Shown here: positions 47,600 through 61,760 of the stretch, in pieces | How the letters are laid out: each line of letters starts with the position of its first letter | Position numbering within the stretch: the first letter of the stretch is position 1 | NCBI GenBank assembly: GCA_037074765.1 | Contig: JBAMDO010000217.1 | Coordinates: 1 to 64,000 of the forward strand | DNA from: Mansonella perstans | Taxonomy: Eukaryota; Nematoda; Chromadorea; Rhabditida; Onchocercidae | DNA: 64,000 nucleotides | Direction of reading: 5' to 3' | Made by a program: the position numbers and the translations under genes | Notes under the pieces: model-generated | Seen by the model: only the letters and a program-made list of their open reading frames with translations | Told to the model about the DNA's origin: nothing | Databases searched by the model: none

Positions 47600-50500
47600 C
47601 TACAAGAATGCTTTTGCTTCTTTCAGTGCTTTTTGCACCGCAGGAGGATATTCTTCAGCTTTTATGGATTTTACAAGACAGTATGACACATATTTAACTG
47701 GAACCCACTGCCTGCAAATGAAACTCGTTAAGAAAACGTTCAAAACTGCCCTCATGAATCAAGAGAGATATTTCGGAAAGCCTTACGCGATTATATCAAA
47801 GAAATTAAATCAAAAAACTATGATATTTCCACTACCAAAACTTCAAAACATCGTAACCATTCATATTATTATGGCAAGGATAACAAATACTAGATTCAAT
47901 ATCAAATCCCCTATTAATCACAGAAAGCTATATTGGTGATAAACTCGATGTAAATAAGAAAATGTGCCAATAATAATTTCAATCTAGTTATCAAGACGTT
48001 TCGCTTATCTGCAAAGTCTGCGCGTGCTTGCAATAGTAAGTTTTCTTCCAGCCATTCAACTGTTTCCCATTCTCGTCTTCAGAAAGCAAAAGTTAGTAAA
48101 TTTTCCATTTAAGTGCTCACCAACTTTTTTGTCCGTCAAAATATAAGACCAAAACGTATTGAGTATAATCATGTGGTTTTGCGCTAAACATTTCATCTAT
48201 CGGTAAATCAGCTAGCAGAACCTGAAATGAAACAGTTGTAAAATACGTGTCCGATTAGCTATTCAATCGTGATTTCATACAAGTAATTTCTAAAATTTTT
48301 GATAATCGGATTATTAGTAGATAGAAATTCGCAGACATTTAAAAGCATGATAATTATGAAAAACTTACCCTCATTCGTAAATCGATGACCCTACCAATTT
48401 TACGTTCATTATTTTCTGTTATCCAAACAATATCGTCATGTTGAAATTCACATGCCACTTCAACTGTCTCTGCAATTTCTTTTTTTGTTGGACAGGAGAA
48501 ATTTCACCCAACAAAATTCGACCCGACACTCAAAACTTTACGCATACGGTAACTGCTATGAGGAACCATAGTGCAGTGAAACTTATATTTAAGAATCTTC
48601 AAGTAGGTAAAGAAACAATACTATGAAGTGACTAGCGAAGATCAACTAGGTTAAAACTACCCCGTACAAAAAGACAGGACCAATTTTGCAAGATAGAAGG
48701 AAAAGTAACATAGTCTTGCTGCTTTGATTTCCACAAAGATAAAAAGCACGGCAAGTATAGGAAAAAAGTTTGTTAAGTAGATTATTCGTTTTGAACAATT
48801 TAAGATTGTCTTGCCTGCTGTTCGACAGACTATAATACACACTAAGATTTTTGCAAACTTATGAATAAAAACATTACCAACAGGACGTTCCGTTGTTGGT
48901 GGTGGTATCAACCTTCGAGATTTCCTTGTGCTCCTTTGTCGTCCTCGTCGAAGAGGCTTTTCATCTTCAGCAGAACTTGATTCTTCCATTGTAGAAGTAT
49001 CAGTTGTCAAAAATTTTGGGCTTTTCAGTGAATCATTTCTGTAGGCCATAAATGATTCCACAGCTAAAAGCAAAAAAACGGTCGGGTAAACTACCAATAT
49101 AAAAGAAAACAATCTCATTTATACATATACAAAACAAATAACAGTGATATGGTAAATGTCATCTTCTGCACGGCTGATTCACAAACAGTGATATATCCAT
49201 CCAAGAGAATTAGTAATGGAACTAGTATGCGAAGTTAATATGGTGAGAATCTAATGAGGAAAAGAGAAAAAACGATCTAAAATACCCATGGCTGCACTTC
49301 AATAAAGCCGAAGTTATCTTGAATTACATAAACTGACAGTGACTTTTTCTACCTAGATTGCATTTAGGACGCTTTGGTGTAATGCTGTCGTCAAAAGTCC
49401 GCAAAGTACGTTTCCGAGTTGACATCCTGGTTGGGATCGTTTTCTCAGCCTTTGAACTACGGCATCCTAACGCTCTTCTCTGCATAAAATTTGATCCTTC
49501 ATCGTTTTCCTCTTCGTTGTCAAGTTTCGAACTTTCGACGGGTGTATATAGTATGCTTGATATCGTTTTTAATACACCATTTGCCTGCATAATACTTGAA
49601 CTGAAGTAAAACATTTCTGTTCGGTATCTGTGAGCTTTCCGCTTTTTTTATGTTCAAATGAGCTACAATTGCAGATACCAATTAATTGGGAACATGTTTT
49701 TCCAACAAAAATAACGCAAAGCGGTTCATGCTTGAATCAGGTAGATTTATCCGTCCTTTTGTTGAGACAACAACTATTAGCGACAGCTGCATTTTTTTGC
49801 AGCATGATTAAAAATTCGGCAGTTCATTAGTTTACTTTTTGTTCTTCTACATATAACCTTCCTCTTTGTCATGTTATAATAAATAGTTTGAGTTAAGCAA
49901 TTCAGCAATCAATTTATACATTATAAACTTATTCGATTACGACTTATTTGCGAAAATAAATTGGAATAATCATACCAAAGTGAGAGCCTGTGCTTCTTTT
50001 TCAGCAGCTTTAAAATACTTTAAACCAATGCGATGCAATCGATGACCATATTTCCAAAAGAATTCGTTATGCCGATTAAATGTTGAACAGTTATTCATCA
50101 TTAGAGTGAAATCAGACTTGAGTTGTGAGAGATTCTTATAATCACCTTTTGCAAGCTTCCTGTCAAAATGAACCATGTGACCTTTATTACAAAAATCAGT
50201 GGACGAATTTCATTATTCCCGGAACTGCATCAAAAATGAAAATGGCAAAGGAAATTATGGACCTACTTTCGCATAGCAGATAAATCCATTGGGTTTTTTA
50301 TTACAGTTGAATAACCAGGCACCTCTTTTTCCGTTACAGGCTTTGCAAATACCTGCAAAGAATGTTTTCTTAACAAAAAACAGCGCACAAAAATGCAAGT
50401 CGAAAAGAAAATTGGCACAATAAAATGAAAAATCTGCCAGTATCAATGAATAAACATAGAGCTGATAGAAGAAAGGACAGGGAAACTAAATAAATACTCA

Positions 50501-53500
50501 TAACTTTTAGTTATGCAAAAATCATTCAGCAGCTTAACAATTTTCCATTAGCATAATCGAATATAGTGATTATTATAGCGCTGGTGAAAAAAACTAGCCG
50601 AAATTATTTACTTTATGGCTACTATAGGACTAACATCACTGTAATCTTTGCTAGAAATCTTCTCGATTACTTCACCCATTATTATATTCAATGGCTTTGT
50701 CAATCGATTCAGCAAGCAAGCCGTTATGTCATACTAAAATGGAAAAAAAATTTTTCCTCGAAATTCATGAAAATATTAGAAAATATCTCCAAAGAAGAAT
50801 TTAACTTCAAGATAATAAAACATTTGTAGAATTTCAAATCACATATAAATCAAAATCTGCCTTATCTTCTAACTGAAACACTCAACTTACCGGTGAAAGA
50901 CAACTTACAAATTCTTTTTTCATCTTTTCTCGTTTTTTCACCAGCTCGCATAACAGGCGAACACGCTCAAGGTTCGTTCGCAGCAAAAAGTACGTTCTAG
51001 TCTCATTTGAATGTGTCTCCTGCCCAGATGTCGGAGAAGTATCAGTAGCTTTGGGAAGTGTTTTGCTGTGCTGAAAAACAAGTTCATTATCATCCAATTT
51101 GTTGAAATTTTTAGGTTCAGAATGTTTCCTTCAAATTCCATCGATAGACTTGCTATCAGAGAATTTGGAAACCTTTGATTACTTTCTTAGTTAACAGTCG
51201 CAGCGCAAAGCGAAAAGAAAAAAGTTGACCTATCTAATATACACAGGTAAGTTCTACATTTTAGAACATTATCGGAAAATTGTGGCTTCGAAAGGTGACT
51301 CACGATTAATCTTCGTAACAGTGGCACACCAAATCGTGACTTCCTTTTCAACGACCAGTAAGCAACGATGTAACGAATCACACCTTCACTGATATTCGCT
51401 TTCTCGCATATTCTCTTCAGACTTCAAAATCATTTAAACCGCATGCGTGGATATTAGCAATATGAACTATTTAACACAGACCGGAAAATATCTGTATTCC
51501 AAATATGAACGACTTTTCGTGAATATGATAATATCTTGGAAGTATTTTTTGCAACAGTAATCAATCAAGTTTTGCGCCTGCTGTTTCTATTTACAGTTTG
51601 TTGCTTTGAATCATTATAATTTTCAAAGCGAAACAAATAAACAATAAAGCAGTAAAAAATATACCTTTCATGTGGAACAGTGGGAATAGAAACCGGTGGA
51701 TTAACTGCTTGACTTGCTGCTAATTTTTCACGTGCTTTTTTCATCATTTCTTCCTAAACACAGTCTTGAATGTTAATAAAAAATCCTTTAAAAAAGTCGG
51801 CAGAGAGAATTTTAAAACAACTTTTCATTACAAGTGGACAAATGATTCAGAACGTACCACTTTTTTCTTTTGCTTGGAGAAATCATTTCCGTCACTTCTG
51901 TAAAAAAATAATCATCTTATGCTACTTTACCAAGACTGCATGCTAATCTAAGATGATTTTTTAGTGCAGATGTCAGTGCAATATGAGCACAGCTCTGCTT
52001 TCCGAATTCATTAAAGCAAACTGATGATTCCAATCACCGTATTAATTTTATTAGTCGACTGCATTTCATTTTTTTCTTTTTTCAGTCAAAATGTCAAAGA
52101 TCCGCTGAAACATACTTTGCGAAATCAGGTGAATGAAAATGGCAGAATGCAGTGTAACGTATTTCAGTGCCACCCTCACGTTTGGGATTATCAACTATTT
52201 CAGCACGCATTTCCATACCCGCAGCATTTGCGCACGTCACGTGGAAGGAACGAGTGCAGCTCTTCTGAAGGAATAATTTAATTGGAAGGAGCAAAAAAAA
52301 AATTACGAAAAAAGGTATGAAAATATGTAATATTGGAGAGAAGTGATTCAAATCATTGTAATAATTCAAAAAAAAACGACATTAGTGCATTACTGTGATA
52401 CACCGTTGATCAATATGTTTAGACTTGTATCAGTTCATATTGATTTCAGTACTGCACTTCAGCCATCCGGCTAATAAACATTTTTCCTGCCTTGGCCTAA
52501 AATGCTTAAGAAACAGCAAAATATCTTGATCAATAATACTACTACGCTTCTTGACAACCTCCACAACTTACCATGTGAAGTACCCAGACTTCACTTGACA
52601 AGATTAAATATTGTTTCACTACTGAGTATCAGTAAATTATCATGTGCTTCTGCTATTCATATGATTAACAAATTTCTGAAGATATTCTTTAATCCATGTA
52701 TCACCAGCAAATTACTTGATCCATCAATAAATTTTTTTCATACCCTAGAACACTGCAGACATGCTCCCACTTTTTGCTTGCATACGATACATCTCAGCCG
52801 TTGCCTTCGCCTTAGTGAATTTTCAATTCCATCAATTGGTTCCATAAAAACGCTGTTGGCAAAATGAACCTAAAGAGTTTTCAGAAAGTAAAAACGCAAA
52901 AAAGAAGTGCAAATGCAAAATAACAAGCTAAATTTTTATTTAATTATGATTTTGTTCAATGAATTTTGAACTCTGTTTTCTTAAGTTTCGAAACCAATTT
53001 GCCCGATTAAGAACATTACAACGCGAATGTCTGCTTTCACAATACTGTAATCTTTAAACTCTCAATCTAAACCATCCATAGAATTTAAAGCATCTGCTGC
53101 TTTTACTCTTCCTCATCTTTCTTCCCATTCCTCCGAGATCCACAATTTTTTAAAGTATTGTTAAAAGTGAAACGAATTACAAAATTTCCGTATTAATAAC
53201 CTCATTCAACCACAATGCACAAACAACATGAGCCCAACGACTGTCAACTGTTTGCTTGAAGGCACCATGAGAACTTGGACAAAGTACACATGATACTGGT
53301 TTTGATGGCGACATCTGACAACGACGACAAAGCCACTGACCTTCCGGAACATACGGCACGCCGTAACAATCCTGAGTTTTAATTAAAAAGAGAAGTGTGA
53401 CTGAGAGAGAAAAGTACACTGATGAAATAAAATAAAATCTACAAATATTGCAAGCTCAATGTCAAACCAGAATACTGTATGTATCAAAATAGTGAAGTAA

Positions 53501-55083
53501 AATATTGTACCTGGTGAACAGCAATATTGCACATATCGCAGAAAATAATTTGATTGATATTACTACCTTCTCCATCGTTACACACACAACATACTGCATC
53601 TTGATCAACCAGGCATTTGTAATTGCCATCACCTTTTGAGCACTGCAATTTTTATCCTAATAAAACAGAAGTTCACAAATCCTATCAAAAAAGAAAGAGG
53701 AAAGATCGAATTCTCTACACTATAACGTACTACTGATATACTGCATAAGACGATTTCAACATTACAACAAGAAAAAATCAAACATTTTCTATCGTCAAAC
53801 GTCCAAAAAAATCTATTCTCTGAAATTCTCCAGGAAATGATTTAACAAAATGATAATATAAACTGATTCCTGAAATCTATTCACTAGTTCTGTGGGGGCA
53901 TATTACAGATCTTAGCAAGCTCCATATTTCTTAGTAAAACTCTAATAAGTGCTCTATCCGTCATTATAGCTGGGGTCTAAGAAGTGTAACTTGACCTAAT
54001 GAATGTGAATGAAATACGGCATCTTAACTACATCATTGTTCGTAAAACTGTAGCAATGGCATTTTTAGCACCAAACAGTGTCATATCACTAATAAAATTT
54101 CTTGACTCCCACAACAAGATATCTTACTTGGAAAAAACTTTCTTTTTCCAGGCGATCCATTGCAATCTCAAAGCTATGTACAGTGAGACGTTCTTCACCA
54201 ACTTTCTCTAATTTTTTTGAAACAAGGCTTAACCATTCCATATCCTGCAAAAAAAACTTGAGAAGCTCTGTCTAAAGTTATTAAAAAACTTACAAACATT
54301 TCAACAACAAAAAACCAAAATATTTTCATACAACCAATTGTTATCGGGACGTAAATCTGAAATTAGGCGTTGCAGTGATCTATGATACTATTCAAAGCGT
54401 AACAAGAAACCTCCTCGTCAACATCATATTCCAGGATACTGTCCATTTCTTCATTTAGCCTCACACGATACTTGATATATCCCTTAGGCATTTCAAAATT
54501 TTTGGGAGAAAGCGGTTTAGGTGATAGTTTGCGAACATTTACTTTAGGTGGTGTTACAGCAACTCCACTGCCCTGAAATAATCATAACGAATAAATCTGC
54601 AGGTTTTGTAGAAATTTTCAGAAGATGCGACTAAAATCTCATACTTAACTAAAATGCTTCGAATTTCAATTCTTTTCTTAGATAAACGGCAGAGTTTTCG
54701 TGCTGCTGAGTACGATCAAATTAGAATACATTAAACCCTCCAAATATCTGCTGAACTAAACAAAATGGCGCAATGAATGCAATAATTTGGAAAGATTTTT
54801 TTTCTTTCGATGTCCACCTACCACGCAAAGAATGTAAGAAACATTTAACATTTATTTGGTGTTATACGTATTTAACAGTATAAAAGTAATAAAATACACT
54901 AGAAATCATCAGTTATACCTCTTTATATTTTGCCAATACCGCATTGCTTCTTTCTTCCACTGATAACTGATCATCAGTGACAAAATTCACAGTTAGCGGT
55001 TGCATAACGTTGATACGTACAGTACGCCCATCCATACACGTACTCACTATACGGTCCAACATTTCCTTTTCTACAAATTGCAT
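47600..55083 (-). CDS. lin-49: BRPF/LIN-49 chromatin reader (peregrin)
   Basis: Scaffold of MOZ/MORF-type histone acetyltransferase complexes. Nineteen exons in coding order: 55083-54919, 54572-54411, 54244-54128, 53642-53511, 53371-53201, 52869-52744, 52264-52116, 51897-51858, 51753-51665, 51421-51304, 51070-50909, 50733-50635, 50352-50267, 50159-49976, 49584-49353, 49063-48878, 48469-48369, 48221-48121, 47711-47600 (2532 nt, 843 residues). Domains: EPL1-like region ending in YDVDEEDMEWL (about 70-150). PHD finger [11 protein letters not shown], then [20 protein letters not shown] (about 158-205). The second half of the PZP unit ([32 protein letters not shown]) runs to about 341. Bromodomain (about 490-600) keeps the acetyl-lysine Asn in [15 protein letters not shown] (about 745-835) is split across three exons: QHDDIVWI, then YFDGQKSW, then QWVPVKYV. 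It is shorter than C. elegans LIN-49. Confidence 0.93.
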
Positions 55084-56343
55084 TTCAGAAAACAGCGTAT
55101 AAAATTCTCTAATTTTGTGTTTTCAAAATAGATACAGAATTTAAATCATATTTTCGTAATCTATTAAAATTGAAATAAACTAATTCACGATTCACGCGTT
55201 TTTCGTACGCATAAAAGATAAATTAATATTACATAGCAAAATAGCATAAAATAGAGTTTTTTTTTTTTTTTGAAGATTGATTATTTAACCACAGGATAAA
55301 ATACTATTAAGAATTAATGAAGTATTATAATATGATTTGACACTTTGTATTTAATGTTTTTGGAAGCAAAAAAAAAAAAAAATGCTTTAGAACTTTACAC
55401 ATAACACGTATGTTAGTTTCCTGTTTCACGTTCTTAGCAGGATGACGTGTACTTTAAGTCAACTTTATAACAAAAGTATCTACAACTCAATTACTATGAT
55501 AATTAAGGCATAATAATCATATTATGTTTTTCGAAAAAAAAAAATTATAAAATTTATTGGCCAAAAAAAAAAATTAAAAAAAAAAATTTTTTTTGAACTG
55601 AAAAAAATTTCAATTCAATCTATAATTTGTAGAAATGAAATAACACATAAATTAGTGTAAATTTCAAGATGAATGAAATTTTGCTATGCTATCGAAATAT
55701 CGCTTATCGAATTTCGCAGTAATCCGATTCTTGAATGTCGCTTTGAGACCAAAAACATTTCGACTACAGTACCATCAATAAGGGAGAAAGCAACAGTAAG
55801 CGGGATTAAAATGTACTCAAATATAACGGATAGGCCGCATACCGCATTATGCTAGAATAGAGTGGAAAATGCGCGCGGTTCTTTGTGTGCTTCGGGTTGA
55901 CTTGGAAAAGTCAGGTCGATGGTTATGGATGAGTTTAAGAGCCACAATGGATTTCATGAAGTTTTAAGGATCTTCGCTACATGTTGTTAGAAATTTTGTG
56001 CGTAATTCAAATATTATTATTCTTTTTGTGCATTCCATACTTATTTTCAATTTTGAGCTATGATTTGCTTAATCAGTGATTTATTTTCTACCACTTATAT
56101 AATTTTGCATTATTAATTTCGGTATTATTGTTGAAATTCTTCTGAAATAAGTACCACCTTTGACATATGTATATCTTATATTTTTTATATCATTACATTT
56201 AAAACCACTTAGTAGTTATGATCACAGCAACGTTACGATCAAGTCTACTTTACACATAAATATTCGCGCAGGAAACATAACGATAGACCTTCTACTCAGT
56301 AGTCGCTAACTGATAACATTATCTTCAGCTTTTCATTGACGGA
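55084..56343. other. divergent intergenic region (LIN-49 / RAD21)
   Basis: About 1.26 kb that should contain both promoters. Runs of A and T occur at 55257-55273, 55370-55382 and 55530-55600. No gene is seen. Confidence 0.55.
56327..56343 (+). promoter_or_regulatory. candidate trans-splice acceptor of RAD21
   Basis: ACATTATCTTCAG ends at 56328, 15 nt upstream of the RAD21 ATG. It could accept a spliced leader or end a 5' UTR intron. Confidence 0.4.
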
Positions 56344-59300
56344 ATGTTCTACGCGCAATTCGTTTTATCAAAAAAAGGTCCATTAGCCAAAATTTGGCTT
56401 GCTGCACATTGGGAGAAAAAATTGTCAAAAGCGCAAATTTATGAAACTAATGTACAAGATGCTGTCAATGAAATATTGAAACCCAAAGTAAGTCCTGGTC
56501 AAATTTGCAACGGTAAATAATTTACATTAAGTTTATGAAGTGACGCAATGGCAGTCATAATTAGCGAAGTATCACTCGCATATTTTATGTCCTGGTAAAA
56601 CGGACTAACAATTAATTCCTTGTAAATTTCTTCCTAACTAATTTTTTTTTTAGGTTAAAATGGCCCTACGTACCACTGGACACTTGTTATTGGGTATTGT
56701 GCGGATATATTCGCGTAAAGCGAAATATCTTTTGGCTGATTGTAATGAAGCGTTTCTCAAAATTAAAATGGCATTTCGACCTGGCCAAGTGGAACTAGAT
56801 GAAGATGGACAACAGGCTGCAAGTGCTGCTATAAATCTTCCTGAGGTTGGTTTTGCTTTATTGTTTTTTGGTGTTGGTTGTGCTGCTTTGAATTACTTTG
56901 AATTAACAGTATTTCTTTGTTACTGCCGAAATTCCAGGTATTTCATGATTTTGATGCTGCATTACCGGATTTCAATGAATTGGACATGCATGCACAACTT
57001 CATATCAACCAAAGTCGAATTGATGATATCACTCTCAAAGAAGATTTAATTCCTGAAGCAACAGATATGCCTTTCGGAGCGGAATTTGGGGTACTTTTAA
57101 TGATGATTCATTTGCACTAGTTTGAATTTTTCTCCGAGTTTCTGTTAAATTTTTTCTGATTTGCATTGTTTTTTCAGGTCTTAAGACTGTTGTTCAGATA
57201 AGCATTTTCAGGGCGATGATTTTGGAGAAAGTTCATTAAGCTTATTCAGTGATGTTAACATTGAAGAAGCTCGTGACCGCGTATCCTTTGCGCCGGAGGC
57301 CGGAATCAGTAGATCTGCAGCAACACTTCTGGAGGAATCTGAACTAGGTAGCGAGAAGGCTAATGCTATTAGTGGCAGACCGATGGATGTTGATATTGCT
57401 GACCATCTTGGAATGCCGATGCCGGATGATGATTTTGGCGATTTCCCTGCAGATAACATGTTAGACGGTAAGCTTTTCTATCGGTTCATGAAGTTTAGTT
57501 GGGTATGTTCGAATTGCTTCTATAAATCGGCAATAGAAAAGCATTATGACTTCGGGTTTGCATAGATTTTCAAGGAATTTTAGCTATCAGGCGATTCCTT
57601 TTATGAGACTTTCAGTGTTTTCATGTTTCAAGTTTGACGGAATGCTCTGTTTTCCCAACAAATTTGGCTATAAATTTTGAAATAAAGCCTAAGAAATATA
57701 TTATAATAAAATTCTTCGTGTTGTTGCAGAAGTAATCTTCAACGAGAGCGAATTGGCAAAAAGTTTGGATGCAATGGAAGCTCCTGGGGCTGAACACGAC
57801 ATTCCGATGGAAACAGAAGATGTCGCGGCGACAGCAATAGCAGGACTTGTAATTCCCACTGCTGGTGCGTTGCTTAATTTCTGTGATGACTATATTTTGT
57901 TTGATTTGATTAATGCTAATCCATACTAGGTGGGCTGGCCAATGAAAGTTTCACTCTTGAACCTCTTGACGCAGCTGCTGTTGCTGTAGCTGGGATCGAG
58001 AAGCCAGGACGACCGAAACGCAGACGACGACTGATAGTTGACGACCAGAAGAATATTTCGGGAGATGAAATGAAAGGAAATATGGCTGAATACAGGTACA
58101 TGATCGCCAATTGTTGTAATTTGTCTTTTCTCCATCCAGTTAATTGAAAATGAATTTACTGATCGACATTAGTCGTTTTTTTTTTTCAGTTGTAACTTTT
58201 ACCCAGCATACTGCTATTAGTGAAAGACGATGCTTCATGTACATTCAGTGTAACGAAATGTAAAACTAAATTTTTTCCAAGCTCAACGGTTTTTAAGAAT
58301 CATCTCTTTCCAGAGATACGCTGCAACCCTTGGATCTTGCACCACCCACAAGAAAATTGATGAGACTCAAAGAAACTGGAACTGCTGATAAACTATTTGT
58401 TATTCCAGGATGTGCACATGTGCGAGCTGAAAATCTTTTAAAGGTAAATTTGAAGAAAAAAAATTCAGAAATTATGCGAAAATCAAGTTCGTCTAACTCT
58501 TTTAGTTTCATCAATTAATAATGAAAAATTCTTATTTTTTTTCTGCTTAAAGTATCATTTAAAAGATTTTTCGTGCAGAAGAAATCACATGAAATATTCA
58601 TCAATTATAAACGACAACAATTTTATGCATGGTTTTTATAGCTCTACCGTTCTCATCTTGTTTACCGTGTACATAGTGCAAGCGCACTGATGGGGGATCA
58701 AATACGAAAGGATTTGGATATGGCAGAACATGTTGACGATAACATCGAGCCCGAGGGTAGCATTGGACTTCTGGTATAAATTCTCCGGAATTCTGTAGTA
58801 TTAACAATAGCAGTCCCTGTTTCTGGTCATTTGTTCCCTGAAAGATCTGTTTCAAATTCATTTAGGAAGCAATGAAAAGTATTTCAGGAAGACCGTATGG
58901 ATGACTTTGATGATGTGGGCATGGCAGTAATGTCACCAGATGAGAATATAGGACAATTAGAGACGATTCCAGAAGAAGAAATGCCAGTTGCACCAGAAGA
59001 TCAGCTAACAACGATTAGTAAAGATGTCGTCACAAGTCCTGAAAGGAAAAAAGAACGGAGAAGTCGAGCAGAAGTATTGCTTTAAATTTAGAAGTTTCTG
59101 TGTTATGGGTCTATTAGATAGCTTTTTTAGCCGAGTTTAATTGAGGGATTTTGATTTATAGCGTGCAATAGATGAAGATGAAACAGGAGCTGATGGTGAG
59201 GACGAGCATAGGTGGACAAAAAGAACGCAGAATGTTCTTAATTCTATTTCAACTAAAATTAAGGCTTCTGCTGATGGAAAGGCATGTTTTTCTTTATGGA

Positions 59301-59652
59301 TTTGTAGTTACTAGGTAGTGCAACTTTTCGATACAGATTCGTTTTCATTCCCTTTTGCTAGAAAATTCTTGCACTTTCAATGGTAAATTATTAGAAAAAA
59401 AAATGGAACATGTATAAGTAAGTCAAGTAAGTCATGCATTATATTTTTAATATGATATATTGTGCGCTCATTGTTTAGATATTATTCACTGATCTTCTTA
59501 CGAAAGGATCAACGCGAAAAACTGCTGCTCAGAAGTTTTCTATGTTGCTTGTTTTAAAAAAATGGCAAGCGATTGATGTGCAACAAGCAGAACCGTATGG
59601 TGATATTATAATTTCAGCTGGACCAAATATCACATCTGCAGTATCTTCCTGA
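56344..59652 (+). CDS. RAD21: cohesin kleisin RAD21/SCC1
   Basis: Kleisin that closes the SMC1-SMC3 ring and is cut by separase at anaphase. Exons 56344-56487, 56654-56845, 56938-57090, 57212-57467, 57730-57864, 57930-58095, 58314-58443, 58642-58773, 58888-59073, 59162-59281, 59479-59652 (1788 nt, 595 residues; human 631). The N-terminal SMC3-binding domain begins [20 protein letters not shown] and contains [20 protein letters not shown] and [15 protein letters not shown], which mark mitotic RAD21 rather than REC8. The middle is acidic, with [15 protein letters not shown] and [16 protein letters not shown]. The C-terminal winged helix reads [20 protein letters not shown], then [16 protein letters not shown] at 181-184, in an acidic setting, is a candidate separase site (ExxR). 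The last intron begins with GC (AAG|GCATGT). Confidence 0.95.
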
Positions 59653-61760
59653 TTTTGTTCTACTCTAATTTTATCCTTTTAAAATTTGTTCATGTCAGGT
59701 ATGAAATGTAATTTGATGTGGAAGGAAAAATTGTGTTCTAAAATTTTTTAAAATTTAAAAGTTGTGGTTTACAGCAATTAAACAGATACAGTATAAAATC
59801 TAATTTTTGACAAGCGGTTGTATTAAATTTCTCTCTCCGTTTTAATCCTTCATTCAAGTTACGTTTTCGGAATAATGTTTTATTCTCAAACTATGATTGT
59901 GAATCATCATTTCAGTATATTTTAACATGCCGCTTTTGTTTTTCTAATGTTCAATTGATATTGTGATTTAAATCTTTTTCTTGCCATGAAAAATTTATAC
60001 AATGTTTTATGAGTTCTGCTTCCGTGCTACACGAGAAATTTGAAATCCGGTTTCACTTTGTTACGTAAGCTTTATGCATCCTGTTCTTTTCATGAATGGA
60101 GCATCATCTGTACATATCTGTACGCTTCCAAGGATGGAATAGATGTCACTTTTTTCTCTTCATAAAGTCATTCATAAAATTATTACCTTATAAATTGTAT
60201 AGTGTTCAATTGTATACATTGTATAAGTAGTCTAGCTACAAACTATATTGCCTCTGTAATAACTTTTTTCTTGTATCTTCATGTGATTATTCCAATTTCT
60301 ATAGAAAGTAATAAGGTTATAGTGTTTTATTGTTGATTTTTTTGTAGAATTTTTTTGTCAGCTCTTTTTTACTTATATGCTACTTTGTATAAGTTTTGAC
60401 ATTACTGTATGACAGACAATGAATTTATACTTTCATACTTTTGTACTTTTTATACTATTTATGTCTATCTTGTATGTTTGATTCGATTGAAATAAATTAT
60501 GTTTCGTTGGATTTTCTTTTTTGTACATTTGCTAAAAGTAATTAGTATTCGTGAAAGTAAAAATCGAAAATTCTAGAGACCAATTCATTTTCTGGCGCGT
60601 GATCTTGAAAACGAAAAGATAATAAAGGGAGGTAGAGGGAAAGTTTGTGGCTTATTGCTTTCGTAAAGGTAAGGGTAGTATGGATGGTTTTGTGTGTTGT
60701 TTGTCTCTTTGGATAATATATTGTGTTCGGAAAATTTTTTTATAAATTTTCACTTGTAGACGGTCTTTACAATTAACTTCGGGGTGAGTTAGAAGGAAAT
60801 GGAGAAAAAAACTGAATTAAAGTTTAAGTAATAGTATATCGTGTACGGAAAATGTTACAATGTAATCGAATAATTTTTGGTAAGGGGAATAATGAAGTAT
60901 GGAAAAATAGGAATGATTAATATCAAATTATTAAGATCAGTGTGAATTAAAATATTTAAAAAAATAACTGGTACGAAAATATTTCGTAGTTGTTACATAT
61001 TTTTTTTATTTTGAATTCATGATTTCATGAAGTTAGTATGTATATGACTGGCCAGTAGTACATTTCAAATTGTTATTTATCTGCGGGATTGAATCTGGTA
61101 TAGATTTTATGAAGATATCCCATATTATTTTCCTCGTTCTCGTTTGAAATAGAAATGAACTGCGAGACAGATATACGGTAAACCGTATAAATAAAATTTC
61201 TAATATATTTCTTTTTGTTCTGAAGAAGAACGAATTAGGAGAATTAAGATATATCAGAAGTAAATAACGGATGTAATTCTTTTCTTCTGAAGAAGGATGA
61301 ATTTAATTATCAAACGCGATCAACACGCTATATGGGAGAGAATATACAAGACGGAGGATCTAATAATAATTGGATAAATTCATGTTTTACATTATAGTAA
61401 TGATAAAAACAATGGCAGTAGTTAATATCAAAGAAAAAAACTAATTAGCATAAATGCAATTACAAGTAATTCTTATGGATAAAGAAAGTCTATGTAATAG
61501 CGATCAGGTTGTTGAGATATCAATTGTTTAAAATATGGCAGAATTACGAGTAATGATATTAGATGATTCACTAATCTTTTGATAGATTTAAATGTTAAAA
61601 CGATAATTATTCTCATCCTACTCTTTGACAGACAAATTTTCATCCTGGGATTAATTATGACATCGAAGGGAGGGAGCGCAATTATAGTGAAAGAATTAAT
61701 AAACGATGTTGCAGGTTGAATAGTATATGGTACGAATTATTGAAACAAAATTTCAACAAA
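59653..61760. other. intergenic region
   Basis: About 2.1 kb, AT-rich. It includes the RAD21 3' end and the upstream region of the next gene. An acceptor-like TTGCAG at about 61714 precedes the next start codon by about 45 nt. No other feature is seen. Confidence 0.55.

Noticed and set aside
47918..48060. Minus-strand stretch [16 protein letters not shown] as a LIN-49 exon
   Set aside because: Splicing to it from the TG|GTGAGC donor creates a stop. The exon at 47711-47600 restores Trp and continues the PWWP domain (QWVPVKYV).
49630..49830. Open stretches on both strands in a LIN-49 intron
   Set aside because: Flanking exons join in phase without it and it has no domain similarity.
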